Source of the DNA: Dermanyssus gallinae | Taxonomy: Eukaryota > Arthropoda > Arachnida > Mesostigmata > Dermanyssidae | Length of the DNA: 64,000 nt | Direction of reading: 5' to 3' | Assembly: GCA_003439945.1 (NCBI GenBank) | Contig: QVRM01000283.1 | Span: 248,001 to 312,000 of the forward strand | Shown here: piece by piece, positions 50,821 to 63,069 of the stretch | Position numbering within the stretch: position 1 is the first letter of the stretch | Layout: the number at the start of each line of letters is the position of its first letter | The notes under the pieces: model-generated | Databases searched by the model: none | Seen by the model: the letters and a program-made list of their open reading frames with translations, nothing else | What the model was told of the DNA's origin: nothing | Program-made: the position numbers and the translations under genes

Positions 50821-51939
50821 GTAGGCTATATACATCCAATAAGTCATTTAAATGTCTCAGTTTCATTCTCTCTCTGTTTTAATTTGGCCCAGATCGTATA
50901 TATTATATTATTATTAGCTTTATTAACACCTTGATTGGGTAAGTTTTATTTGCATACACCGTATTATTCAGCACCCGAAAGTCTTGTCGTCCAAAAGAGT
51001 TCCAACTTAGATTTAGCAGACATGTTACTAAGCTTAAGCCTCTTAACTACTAACGGCTCTAAGTCTGGCTTTATCAGCAACATAAGGAGCAAATCGTTCA
51101 TTTGGGTTCACAGCATTCCGGGTCGATCAGGCTTGCTAATCGTTTTTCTTGCTGAAGGGTTGTCCAGTTGCCCTGATTAGCCCTATCATCGGGAATTTGA
51201 CGTTCAACATTATAAGCGTCCTACCCTTGACTATTCAATAATGTCCGAACCCTGTGCGCACCCTGGCTCAAATATCCCTTACCATACCCTATGATTTAGC
51301 AGTGTTCTCCAAAGTGTCTAAGCTAAAAAACCTTAAATGACCATACAACTCTGACGATGCGGACCAGTGCGGTCTCTAAGCAAGTATGTCCAACTCGTGG
51401 CGGAAAAGCAAGATCTAAGAAAAACAGGACGCAGGGACCCCTTATTAGGGTGGTCGGCCTGTGGCGAAGTCCAATTTGTCTTTCTGGTCTAATCCCGTCT
51501 GACAACAAAAGTACACCCGGCAGCTCCAGGTCCACAACAGGCCGGACATGTAGATGTTTGGAACGAAGAGCTTCCGTATTTTTGTTGACTAGCGCTAGAT
51601 TACCCTGGGACCTCACTTTCGCCCTGCGACAGCTTGACTCTCACCCGTCTAGGAAGGTTGTCGTCGAGGTGGCCTCGCTTTAGATCTTGAACTGAACCTT
51701 AATCCTGTTAAAAGTTTTCACCTAAACATGCAATTGAGTTCAGAGTTCCTACTAGTGAAAAAGTGTCCAAAGTGACGCTGAAACCCCAGATACCAAGACC
51801 AGAGCGTTTTAGGTTGGTCTGTCGCAATCCGGCCGTATTTTCCTCTGAGAGGGCAACCTGCCACGCCAACAAGAAAATAGCCAGCAGCAACCAGTGTGAT
51901 AAGATGAGTCAGAACATGCAATCAACAACCAAGAAACGT

Positions 51940-53175
51940 GTATGTGGTAAATGTGACTCATCGATCGCTCGAGCTTCACAGAAATGTGATGTAGTGCCCG
52001 CGACTGTTTCACCCACATTGTGCTGATGTAATTCCAACACTCATCGCTAAAAAGAAGGCGGAAGATGCTTCGTTCGTCTGGAAGTGTATCCACTGTTCTG
52101 CAGCAAAAAACTCGCCTTCCTCAAGCCAACTACCCCCAACAAGACTACTATGTCCGGAGCTGGTAAGATCGCAAAAACAACCAAGCCATCGGCAACACCA
52201 GCAGCGGCAACAGCTTTGTCCGGTAAACCGGTAGCTCCATCGAGCAGCAGAACCAGCGGTCCACAGCGCCATCAAACAACCGTTAAGCCATTTCAAACTG
52301 CTTCTCCTTCTCCGTCGATCTCTGGCGACAGTGGAGAAGTGGCATCAGAGACCGCCTCGAACGAAAATTTGAACTCGAGCAGCAGCGACAGCGCGAGCGG
52401 CAGTTGTGTGAGCGACAGCGGTCAACGGCTGGTGGCTGGTGCGGCCGTCAAGGATGGTGGTCTTGTCGGTGATATTGATATGCGTAGCATCATGCTCAGT
52501 TTGGCAGGACTGTCCGAGCAGATAAAAGCATTGCAGTTGCAGATGAGTGAGTGTCTGCAGCTCACTCATGCCGTTACTCACTTAAAACAAGAGTTTGATA
52601 CGCTCAAGAGTCGAGTTGACCAAGTGGATTCCTCAATGGAGTTTTATGCCAATAGTGTGGATGAGGTGGCTCGAACGGCTGAAAGGGCAGTGGTGACGGC
52701 GGAAGCTGCTCGCGGGGCAATAACATCAGCCGGAGAGGTGGCAAATGCTGCACAGAAGCAAGCGCGCTTTCTAGATCAATATGGAAGACGTTCTGATATT
52801 CTTTTCAGCGTAATACCGGCGCGAGAACGTGAAACAGACGAGCAACTTCGGGCAACCATCATTGAACTGTGTGAAAAGATTGAGGCGCCGGTCGAGGAGA
52901 GAGACATTGATGTCGCGCACCGATGCCCGCGGATGGTAAAAGTGAATGGCAAGAACGTTACCGATCGATCCTCAGTGCTGGTCCGTTTCGTCTGCCGGTG
53001 GAAAAAAGTAGAGGTACAGCGGAGATGCCGGAAGAAAAAACCAAGATCAAACCTTCTCCCAGCTTTCTCTGCTAGTAACAACTCTATCTACGCTAACGAC
53101 CATCTCACGCCCGAAAATGCCAACGTCTATTACCAGCTACGTAAGCTCAATGTATCATGTGCAGTCAGACTGTAG
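51940..53175 (+). pseudogene. LINE ORF1 protein with PHD-like finger and L1-type RNA-binding region
   Basis: The first zinc ligands CGKC and KCD appear in one frame (51943-51987). CPRLFHPHC and WKCIHC follow in the next frame (51995-52093), together forming a PHD-type Cys4-His-Cys3 layout broken by a frameshift on each side. The long intact frame starts at an ATG at 52150. It has a Ser/Thr/Ala-rich linker, a coiled-coil-like segment (about 52490-52760: SLAGLSEQIKALQLQMSE and following), and a C-terminal domain (RRSDILFSVIPARERETDEQ, RDIDVAHRCP, IYANDHLTPENANVYYQLRK). That C-terminal pattern is typical of LINE ORF1 proteins that bind RNA as a chaperone. Confidence 0.72.
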
Positions 53176-56043
53176 ATATATCGACGTTCCAGTGCATCTC
53201 GGATGCACTACTCTGTATACATTGTAACGTTAATGGCTTGAAAAAGCGTATTCATGATGTAGAAACCATACTATCTTGTCTACCACGGTTGCCATCGGTC
53301 CTAGCAATATCCGAAACAAGGCTACAGTCGGTAGAATGTCCGTCACTTAAGTTAACTGAATACAACTCCTACTTTAGTTGTAGAGAAGGTCGGGGGGGAG
53401 GAGTGGCACTACATGTGAGAAGTGATTATGTTGCGCGAGAACGTAATGATCTCAAATTTAGAATCTCAGACGATCTGCTCTGTGAGAGTCTGTTTCTGGA
53501 AATAGAGGGTGGCGCTGAAGGGGACACCACTATTGTAGGTGTCTTCTATAGGCAGCCGAAGGGAAACCCAGCGCACTTTGTTGCCTCGTTGGAGACTCTC
53601 TTGTCAAGAATCGGTAATAGGAAATCCATAATACTCGGTAATGCAAATCTCAATACAATGGCGGAGTCTGTCGAGGCACAGGAATTAATTGAAACTTTAG
53701 AACAGTTCTGCTATAAAGAAGTTGTCAATGTTCCAACCAGGGTGGCAACCACAATACGTAGAGGAACCGCATATAACACTTCCACTTGCATCGATCACAT
53801 CTATACTAACGTGCAGACGTTGTCGTTACTCGCATCTGAAGCTCTCACAACTACCTTCTCGGACCACCACGCAACATTTATTTCTGTAGTCTCTAAGAGA
53901 ATAGGTCGACCTGCCTCTATGACCTATAAATACAATTACGACCAAATATTGGCAGAACTTGCAATAACTAACTGGAACGACTTATACGATATCTCGGATG
54001 TAGACGAGGCGTTTGCATGCTTTAACGAGAGAGTGATGGCGGCAGTGACTAGAGGCAAAAGAGAAATTAGGCACACGTTAAACAAAGGTCAGCCACGTAA
54101 GCCATGGGTCACTGCCGAGCTGCTTGAAATGATAAAGGAGAAAGAGGCAGCCTATACGGCGTATCGCAGTGACCCCAACGCCCGCAGGCGTCAAGCGTAT
54201 GTTAGACTGAGAAACAAAGTTGTCTCGTTTTCAAGAAAGTGCAGGCTGGAGGCTAATGGGAAGATTGTTTGCGATAGAATACAGGAGAGGCGGAGCCCGT
54301 GGGAAGCCATCCAGCCAGTCATGGGAGGTGCCCAGGAAAAAAGTGTGTCAAACTAAAGATTAATGATGAGATAGTCACAGACTGTGTACGACTTTCTAAC
54401 ATCCTTAATGACTATTATGCAACTTGCGTAACGGCTGACACCGAATGCTCGACCGCTTACGAGGTACCGATGTCGATACCTGAACTGCACGAGCCATTTT
54501 CGCCTAGGCCGGTCCCTGTGGATCGAGTGCATTACCTGCTGAAAAGGGTCACAATTTGCTCGGTGGGAGAAGGTCACATACCCTCTCAAGTCTTGAGACA
54601 CTGCGCTGACGTTATTGCTGACGCAGTGGCATTCATAGTTAATCTGTCGACACGTCAGGGGATCTACCCTACGGCCCTCAAATTGTATCGCGTTGTACCA
54701 CTGTTTAAAGGCGGTGACAGACTAAGCAAGGAAAATTACAGGCCGGTCAGTATCCCCCCTCCAATGTCCAGGATTTTCGAAAAAGCTATATATGAACAGT
54801 TGAACGAACACTTTGAGATGTTTAATGGTCTATGTCAGCGTCAGTTCGGTTATCGATCCAAAATGTCGACGACTGTACCCATCATGGATTTTGTTGAAGA
54901 GGTTCGCAGAAACCTAATGTTAAAAAAGACAGTCGCCGGCGTATTTATAGATCTTAGAAAAGCATTTGATACAGTTGATGTAAATATTCTGATTAAAAAG
55001 TTAACTCGATATGGAGCGGATGATATTTTTTGTCTTGGCTGCGGTCGTTTATGTCGAATAGGAGGCAAGTTGTTCAAGTGGGCAATGCAATCTCGAATGT
55101 AAGAAATATATCTGTTGGAGTGGCTCAGGGCAGTATAGGTGGTCCACTTCTCTTTAACATCTTTATTAACGACATATTTAGCGTAACGAAACATGCAAAG
55201 TTGACTTTGTTTGCGGACGATACCACCGCCCTATTCGTCGGAAACTCCCCAACTGAGGTAGAGGCTATGGTCCGTGAGGACCTTCAGAGGTTATCATCAT
55301 GGTTCAGGAGTAACGGTCTCTATATGAATTGGAGGAAAACAGGTGTAATGCAATTCCTTTCCCCGCGGGGTTCCGTTACGATTAATCCCCTCCGTTTCCA
55401 GTGCGACGGCATAGCCCTTTCGCTTCTAAAGGAAACGAAGTTCCTAGGCGTTACGTTGGACGAAAAGCTGACCTTTGAAGCGCATGTCACACATATACGT
55501 AAGAAAATATCTGGCAGCAATGCAGCTCTATACAGAGCTCGACGAATTCTTCCCCAAAACTGCCTGATGGCGATGTATTTTGCCTACGTCCATAGTCACC
55601 TGACCTACGCTGTAGAAGTTTATGGCTTAACACAGATGCGTCTTATCAGGTCGCTTCACCGACTCCAAAAACGAGCACTGAGAACAACTCTGGATCTCTG
55701 GATGCGAGATTCAGTGCAACCGCACTACAAAAATATTAACATTTTGCCGTTCCCAAAACTTATAGAATACTGTCTCGTAGTTGAAACTAAGCGTATACTC
55801 CTTGGAGTGCATCCAAACTTATATGGTCTGGCAACATCAGCAACACCCATATCTACAAGGGGTAACGCATCAAACCTGCTTACTCTGTCACACGCCAACT
55901 CCAACCAGTCAAGGCTATCAATCAGAAACATTGGGGCCTCCTACTGGAACAAAGTACCGGCCTCCGTTAGGCAGACAAAGTCCATGCTCAAATTCAAATG
56001 CGATCTCAAAGAGCATTATCTTGAAACTTTGTTATCTGGTTAA
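53157..56043 (+). pseudogene. LINE ORF2: endonuclease and reverse transcriptase, two frameshifts
   Basis: Endonuclease (53157-about 53890): SETRLQS carries the catalytic Glu and SDHHATF the terminal Asp-His. The usual GDFN motif reads GNAN at 53637-53648, so a catalytic Asp is lost. Reverse transcriptase: YRPVSIPPPMSRIFEK (about 54735), FIDLRKAFDTVD (about 54943, catalytic Asp), VAQGSIGGPLLFNIFINDI (about 55118) and LFADDT (55207-55224, catalytic Asp pair). A C-terminal LGVTLDEKLTFEAHV and thumb-like region follows. The frame shifts at about 54343-54356 (near an A6 run) and 55020-55035 (T6 run). The element would copy its RNA at a nicked target. Confidence 0.88.
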
Positions 56044-56220
56044 AAGTGATATAAACATACAATCATGTTGCAATATATTGTAAATAGGTGAAAATGGCAT
56101 ATATAAATTATACATTGTTATTCATAAAAGGGGCTCCGAACAAGCTATGTGCTTAATGGAGCTTGAAATTAATGTGTGCAATTATCTACAAGAAATGTCA
56201 ATAAACAAACAGTTGAAACA

Positions 56221-57882
56221 GTTGAGAAAATGCGAGTAGGCTATACTTAACCAGGAACGACAAGTACCTTTCTAGCTCGAGGAAGGCCCATCACGACCGG
56301 AGCGAAAGTGAATAGAGAGTGCCAGGCGTGAAAGTCGTTGACGACGTTTAAGAAGACTTTCGTAAGCCCCTGCACAACTGTAGACCACACATATTTTGGC
56401 AAAATGTGATACACTTTAGCATAGCGCATGTTCGTCTGGATATTCACGAGTTGAGTGTTAACATCCGTTTCGTCTGTTTGCACACCGGTGGTATGTGGAC
56501 GCGCTGCGCTATCGGTGCGGTGCGCCTAGTTGATCTACGCCTGGCAAGACTCCTCTTCGTGAAGGTGTAGTGTCCACCACCCCCATGACCGGGCGGCGAC
56601 CGTTACGAGTTCGCCATTCTCTTGCTCAAACAACACACGTCCTCTGCCTGGCTCGTACCAACGACTACTGACTCATTTATTCTCATGCCTCTTTATATAC
56701 TCACAGATTGCCCGCGCATTTAGTGACTTTCCGCGTCTTTGCTAGTAGGGTGGCGGCATCTTCTATTTGGCGCCATGTATTTAGCTTGCTTCGGCATTGC
56801 CGCCAACCGACGCTGTCTATGCCTGCGCTGCTTAACGAACACTACTATCCTACAGAAGGCAACTTTACACGCAGGACATGTAGCTTTGTTGAAGTCATTT
56901 AAAACTAGATAAGGAACTTTGAGTTACTGTTGTCCGGCACTATGATGTGAAAGCTTTGAGCTTATTTGCAAGTAGAAGAACGGCTAAAAGAAGTTTCAGG
57001 GATTCCGCAATCGTTTTCAAGGTTACGGCCAAATCAGGACTGATACGTCAGAAGGTTTCTCATAGTGGCAAGTTAGGAAGCGTACCGCGCCCTACGTGTG
57101 TTAATTTGCTTCCGTTTAACCTTTAACGTAACGGCCACAGGTTAGGAAGGAGCAGCTGCAGGGAGGCGCTTTCCTACGTGGAAATTATGCTCAGAGGAAC
57201 TGCCGCGTAGGAAACCTTATCGCTGTTGAAACGATCAGGTTGCATGTTTTCGACGACACTGGCTGTGAGAACGAGACCTTTGGAAATGGCTGCAGACGGA
57301 TGGGATGTCTTGACTGGTTGAACAACTCTCGCCTCCTGATAATCCCGTTCCGTTGACGCAGGTAAGTCATACTAAAATACCAATAGACACGGTCACAAAG
57401 AAGCTGAACAGTAATGACATCATCAACCGCTCACTAAAATCAGACGAAGGAGACCACCTCGCCCAGTCATCCAAACAACAGCATGAAAACATGACGCAGT
57501 ACCTGCACTAGTCTCAATGCAGCGTGGCTCATACAATCTCATTATCACTAGCAACCGGCACGTAGCCCGCGTACTATAACAGTTTTCTTGTATAAGCGAA
57601 AGCCGATAATTTCAACGAACAGCTTGACACAGCGGATTTGTCCTGCAAGGGGCCGTTTACGAACTCATCGAGAACCGCTCAAGTTCTGGAGAGTCGCTCA
57701 AACAAGAGCAGAGAGCAAACGTACCAGATGGGACGAAAATGATGACGACGACGAGTTGCTGGACAGATCGTCACGCGAAATACAATCTCCGCGATAGGCA
57801 TGGACGCAGATTTACAGACAACAGGTACAACAAAGGTGAAAATGATTACTATGGAAAGCAAAATCCCAGATATATCTCGCTA
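56221..57882. other. Sequence between the LINE and the mariner
   Basis: No domain is recognised. A basic and Asp-rich open frame (57588-57797, TRWDENDDDDELLDRSS) might be a remnant of the element that the mariner entered, but I cannot show it. Confidence 0.35.
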
Positions 57883-57884
57883 TA

Positions 57885-59205
57885 CGAGGTGTGTTCAAAA
57901 CGTATCGCGACTTTTGAATTTTCGCGGGTTACGTATATTCGAATTTCGATTTTTTGTGGCGTTATGTTGGTACTCATGTCTCTCACTTATGCCGACAAGC
58001 TCGGCCATTTTGAATGTTCACTTAATTGTTGACAGCTGCTTTGCTTGCACGTGTTTTGGATCGTCTTCGATTTTTACCTATTCAAAAAAATGGATCAAAG
58101 AACCTGTATCAAATTTTGTGTGAAAAACGAAATTAAGTGCGCGGATGCATTCCGAATGTTGACTGTGGCATACGGAGAAGCTACCTTGGACCGAAGCAAC
58201 GTTTATCGGTGGTACAAAATGTTCTCAGAAGGCCGAGAAGATGTGAACGACGAAGAGCGTGCCGGACGCCCGAGCACTTCCAACAACAGACGAAAAAATT
58301 AATGAAGTGGAGAAAATGGTATTGGCCAATCGTCGAATCACCGTTAGAGAAGTTGCTGAGGACCTAAACATATCGATTGGCTCGTGCCATTCGATTTTTA
58401 TCAATGATTTGGGCATGAGACGGGTCGCCGCGAAATTCGTACCAAAATTGCTCAATTGCGACCAAAAACAGCATCGCATGAACATTGCTAATGAGATGTT
58501 GGACTCTGTCCGCGACGACCCAAATTTGCTCCAGAGGGTCATAACTGGTGACGAATCGTGGGTTTATGGTTATGACGTGGAAACCAAAGCTCAATCATCT
58601 CAATGGAAGCTGCCGCACGAACCAAGACCGAAAAAAGCGCGCCAAGTTCGGTCGAATGTGAAAGTTTTGCTGACAGTTTTCTTCGATTGCAGGGGCGTGG
58701 TGCATCATGAGTTCTTGCCACATGGTAGAACGGTCAATAAGGAATATTACCTGCAAGTTATGCGCAATTTGCGCGAAGCAATCCGCCAGAAACGCCCGGA
58801 TTTGTGGAAGAACAAAAATTGGCTTTTGCACCACGATAACGCCCCTGCTCACACATCGTTGCTTGTGCGCGAGTTTTTGGCCAAAAACAACACACTAATG
58901 ATGCCGCAGCCACCGTATTCCCCAGATCTGGCCCCCTGTGACTTTTTCTTGTTCCCTAAACTGAAGAGGCCCATGAAAGGACGACGTTACGCTACGCTTG
59001 ACGAGATAAAGACGGCATCGAAGGAGGAGCTGAACAAGATAAAAAAAATGGTTTTTTGAAGTGCTTCGAAGATTGGAAAAACCGTTGGCACAAGTGTATA
59101 ATATTTCATGGGGATTACTTTGAAGGGGACAAAATAGATATTCATGAATAAATGAATAATTTTTGAAAAAACACAAAAGTCGCAATACGTTTTGAACACA
59201 CTATG
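57885..59205 (+). mobile_element. Full-length mariner transposon, recently inserted
   Basis: The element is about 1.32 kb. Terminal inverted repeats of about 32 bp at each end share GTGTGTTCAAAACGTAT and CGCGACTTTTG-like blocks with only about four mismatches. A TA dinucleotide flanks each end (57883-57884 and 59206-59207), as expected for mariner target duplication. It encodes one transposase (58090-59151) with two frameshifts. The good repeats and small number of lesions indicate a young copy. Confidence 0.92.
58090..59151 (+). pseudogene. Mariner DD34D transposase, two frameshifts
   Basis: The start MDQRTCIKFCVKNEIKC is followed by a paired helix-turn-helix region (DRSNVYRWYKMFSEGRED, then VREVAEDLNISIGSCHSIF). 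The catalytic residues are all present: VITGDESWVYGYD, HHDNAPAHTS and YSPDLAPCDFFLFPKLK, with the spacing of the mariner DD34D triad. The WVPxL-like linker reads KFVPKLL. A one-base shift occurs at about 58275-58290, just after GRPSTS. A second lies near 59041-59062, in A- and T-runs, before the tail CFEDWKNRWHKCI. The tail then continues to TAA at 59149. The protein would cut and join DNA at TA sites, but this copy cannot encode it whole. Confidence 0.93.
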
Positions 59206-59207
59206 TA

Positions 59208-60566
59208 CATGCTGGCAGAAGAACATCCAGTCGCACATTATCGCTGATTTTATATCTTTAACCGAGTTTTCGGTGTTTGAGGTGCTGCGTGCGCTGGAAC
59301 ATCTTCAGTCGAACAAGGCGGCTGGGCCGGACCTGTTCCGCAACGAACACCTGAAGTCTGCGACTGATATGTTTCTTTGCTGGACGAATTTGTTCAACGC
59401 CTGCCTACGACATGGACGTCTGCCAGTATGCAGGAGAAATGCTCTCCTTAGCATCATCCCGAAGAACAAAGGCAGCCCTCATGTTGCATCCTCATGGCGG
59501 GCGATCGCGAAGAAGAGCTGCTGCTACAAGCTGCTGGCTCTCCGCATCACCCGACGGTTGACAAGGTACCTGGACGCTTGCTCCTGTATCCCGGCTGAGC
59601 AGCATGGATTTCGTGCAGGTCACTCCACCATGACCGCGTGTGAGATCTTGCTGCAAGAAATGCATCAGGCGATCCGGAGGCCAAAACAAGCACTATTTGC
59701 GGTGTTTGTGGAAACAGGCTACTGCTGAATAAGGCCATACTGCAGGAGAATTCGGTGAGCATAGACGATGGCGTAGCCCTCCTAGTCCCGTGTGTTCAGT
59801 CCACGGGTGTAGCACAGGGTGATAATCTGAACCCGCTACTTTTCTCTCTATTGCTGAGCGATTTGCCACGACGCGTTCAAGACTATTCGGGACACGTGAA
59901 AACTCTGCTATGTGCGGATAATCTTGTGATTTTCGGAAGAAGTCGGTTCACGTTCAGCAGGCGCTGGCAAGGTTGTCGGTGTATATGGAAGAGGCTGGTC
60001 TATTGATTAATATGGACAAGACAGAGGCCATGAAATTCCGACGCGGTGGCAGTCTTGCGGCTTTTGATGCTCTGCATATAAACAGAACATCCCTGAAATA
60101 TGTAAACAACTTCAAATATCTAGGGGTGATACTCCCTAACTACGGTCGGTTCTTCGTGGAGCACATTACGGACAGAGCGCGCCGAGCGCTGGTTGTAAGC
60201 GTTAGTATACGAACTCCTTCGAGATTATCCCTACGAACGACGCTGGTTTTTTTTAACATGACGGTAGCGCCAGTCGCTTTCTACGGTATGCAGGTCATCT
60301 GGGATTATCACCCGTCGGTGCAACTCGAAAAGCTCGAGTGGATTAAGCCTGAATTCCTGAAGCGAGCTCTGGGTCTGCATCGTACATCGCTGAACAGATA
60401 CGTCTATATGCTATGTGACACGCCGTTGCTTATAGAGGACATAAAGCGTAGGCTCAAACTCCCTTCCACTCCGTACTACGCGCAATTTATCAGCTCTTGG
60501 GAGGGGAAAAGGGCGGAGATCGATCCCGATTTCTATAGCACGGGTGCGATTACATCTGAAACATAG
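59208..60566 (+). pseudogene. Decayed reverse transcriptase of another non-LTR element
   Basis: Three frames in succession (59208-59728, 59755-60006, 59973-60566) show LEHLQSNKAAGPDLFRNEHLK, then SWRAIAKKSCCYKLLALRI, HGFRAGHSTMTACEILLQEM, GVAQGDNLNPLLFSLLLSDLP and a thumb-like NFKYLGVILPNYGRF region. The first catalytic Asp region (FxDxxKAFD) is missing, and the YADD box reads CADN (about 59911), so it is dead. The block begins right at the TA that ends the mariner. No endonuclease part was seen on the left side of the mariner. The clade is uncertain. Confidence 0.82.
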
Positions 60567-61412
60567 AAACAGGCATGGACGAACGAACCGACACGTTCTC
60601 ACGCGCTTTGCTGTTCACAGTTTTCATCACGTTTTATGCGGGACGAGGGGGTTTCATGCACCTGCAGATACATGTATCTGTATAAAATGTGGTGAAAGAT
60701 GCCCCAGGTACCACGCGGCATCGTTGATCTGAATGATGCAAATTGATCTGAATGATGCAAACTGTGATATAGAAGCAAAGTAATCGCCAAGCAGCCCTCA
60801 GGCAGGTACAGAGGACCACATATCGATAATTACCTACCCATAAACTTACTCTGGAATGGTTAAAGTGTTGTCGACGTTGTTTTCAAAGTCATCAACGGTT
60901 TAGCTAAGACAATAATTACTTAATGGGCTGAGTAAAACCCATTTACTCAGCCCACCGTAAGCACTGTCAAATGGCTTTTGAATTAGCCGCACCATATGCT
61001 TGCCCTCATATGCGCAAACAGGCCATACAACTTATGCAACCAAAATGACGACCTTCATTGCGTCGAACATGTAGCACTAAACATGTAGGGGGAGACCACA
61101 CGCACATGAACTCTGGCTTGATACGGAATGCAGGTAATTTAGTCACCCTACAAAATCGCGACAACGTCTGCAATACACAGATGGCGCACGTAGAATAGTC
61201 TAAGAATCAATCTGGCAAGAACACGCTGACAGTAATATTTCAAATATTATATAAGCATAGAAAAAAATCAACATGGCTAAAACGAAAATCCCGCGTTTCA
61301 GTCAAGGAGGACCTCAGCAGACCTTGTATTAAAACCCACGGCACATCGCGGAAATGCGTGTAATGGCCACGTACATAACCCAAGTGCGCCCCCGAAGTGT
61401 GTTACCTTAATA

Positions 61413-61417
<5 letters not shown>

Positions 61418-61470
<53 letters not shown>
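61418..61470 (+). repeat. (TA)n array
   Basis: About 52 bp of TA directly follows AATATATTTA. It produces the Tyr-Ile open frame on the minus strand. Confidence 0.9.
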
Positions 61471-61473
<3 letters not shown>

Positions 61474-61541
61474 CCTTCCTGCCTGACACGTTCGGTCCCT
61501 AGGACAGCCAGGATGATCGCAGCTGCAGTGATCGATATCCC

Positions 61542-61973
61542 CTATATCACTACATCAGCATTATCGTGCTTCGAGTGTATGGAGATTTGCGAGAGGGCCC
61601 TAACATAAACTTCGCGACCAACAACTATATTAGATCCACTAGGATTCCGCTCGGAGAGATGGGAACGACAAGCCCAAAAAACGGGACACTTGTCTGCCGA
61701 GTGGCATGGCAAATCTACCATTATGATCTGTGCCTGAATAGCGAATGTTATGAAGTTGACGGTTGCGTTTGTGAAGTTGATGGTTGTGTTTGTGAAGTCG
61801 ATGGTTTGTGGATTTTGTGTTAAGGTATACGCAAATAGATACAACGCAGCTACAATACCGAGCAATAGCATCATACAAGATAGTGTGTACCTTGTTTGTT
61901 TTTTAACATACGTTGCTACTAAGTCATATTGAGTAGCAAAACAACAGATTAAGCATATTAACTGTTTACGCAC
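61542..61973 (-). CDS. Unrecognised 143-codon frame with one membrane segment
   Basis: This open frame starts at a non-ATG codon. The first in-frame Met lies within MMLLLGIVAALYLFAYTL, a good hydrophobic signal or membrane segment. It is followed by the 21-bp repeat region (Asn/Thr/Phe-rich) and a Cys/His-containing tail. No family is recognised, no splice sites are defined, and part of it is repeat-derived. It may be chance. Confidence 0.15.
   Translation of the reverse strand: MRKQLICLICCFATQYDLVATYVKKQTRYTLSCMMLLLGIVAALYLFAYTLTQNPQTIDFTNTTINFTNATVNFITFAIQAQIIMVDLPCHSADKCPVFWACRSHLSERNPSGSNIVVGREVYVRALSQISIHSKHDNADVVI
61752..61811 (+). repeat. 21-bp minisatellite
   Basis: Three adjacent units of about 21 bp (GAAGTTGACGGTTGCGTTTG plus T, then two variants) lie in frame in both strands. 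The plus strand reads EVDGCVC repeats; the minus strand reads TNTTINFTNATVNF. Confidence 0.8.
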
Positions 61974-63069
61974 GAGTGCAGCAGGTTAGTGCAAATAAGC
62001 ATGCATGATTCTGCTTCTAGCAAACCGCAACGACGGTCCGGTAATGTGCGGGAGACACCGGATGACGTCCATGCGGATCAGCGGCAGCAGCCTCAACGAA
62101 CGTGATGTGGGAATAATTTACAGTCAGTTTCTTCTCTTTTTTCGATACTTCTTTTCGTGGCGTTCGCTTTCCACCTTCCGTCCCTTGAACATCTACTCCT
62201 CCTAAATTGGCGTCTGTTTGTTTGTTGTTTGTCTGTCTGTCTGTTTGCCTTTCCATTGCGAGCAGTCTTCTTGTAGGCAAGGTGGTTGCAGCGAGGAGCA
62301 GCCAGAAGCTAACGTTGACTAAGGATTCGTCGTTTAACACAGCAGCCCGATGAGCACTAGACCGTGGATACAGTATCAACTAAAAAACCAACAAACAAAG
62401 CAACCAACTAAAGATTTCCTCACTTAATACTACCCGAGACGAAACCCGAACCTGCCAGGAACACCCACGTCTCCTTTTCTCTATTTCTCCTTGCGCGCGT
62501 TTGTTTTCTGTGTTGCCTTCTACTAGACGGTTCAACTTATTTTGAGTTCCACTACTGTCAATACTTTGACTACCTCTGTGCATCCCTTGTGAATGAGCCA
62601 AAAGAGCCGAAACAGTCGGCTAGTGGCATCGTTTGCAAGCCACATTTGGTTGACAACAACTTTCCTATTAGCCACAATAACGACAATAATATCGGCATTA
62701 TGCAACGTTCACCGGCGCCATCAAGCTTTGAAGCTTTGTCTCCCAAAAAACACCTCCACCTCCGCATCATCTAAGGGACAAAAGGGAATTACTAATGTTA
62801 CGAAATGGTAGAAGTAATGCGAAATAAACGAGCAATACTACCGGTTATTGCTCTAACTATCTATCTACACGTTTCAGTGATCTGTGCACCTGTACCCGTT
62901 TTCCTCTAACCGTATTTCTATCAACTCTAATAAAAATTAAACAAGTACAACATGCGAAAGAGTTAGTGAGCTATCCGTGAATACTTACTGTAATAGTTGT
63001 TGACAGTTTTTGTATTCGCTTCCGACGTCCACAGGGAAAATGGCGCATGGGTTCACAAACTGCTGCTTC

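Larger units (their letters stand above)
51700..56220 (+). mobile_element. CR1-type non-LTR retrotransposon, nearly complete
   Basis: ORF1 (about 51930-53175) is followed by ORF2 (endonuclease then reverse transcriptase, 53157-56043), overlapping by 19 nt. A PHD-like zinc finger in ORF1 and an apurinic-type endonuclease fused to RT are features of the CR1 group. The 5' end is uncertain. The 3' UTR runs AT-rich to about 56200, with AATAAA-like sequence near 56200 and no clear terminal microsatellite. Damage is limited to a few frameshifts and some active-site changes. Confidence 0.8.
60567..63069. other. No convincing gene
   Basis: Contains the unassigned minus frame at 61542-61973, the 21-bp minisatellite, a TA array and scattered short frames. 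Composition is ordinary. Confidence 0.4.

Noticed and set aside
51357..51683. 108-codon frame upstream of the LINE as a separate gene
   Set aside because: More likely element 5' UTR or flank; both strands are open and no domain is seen.
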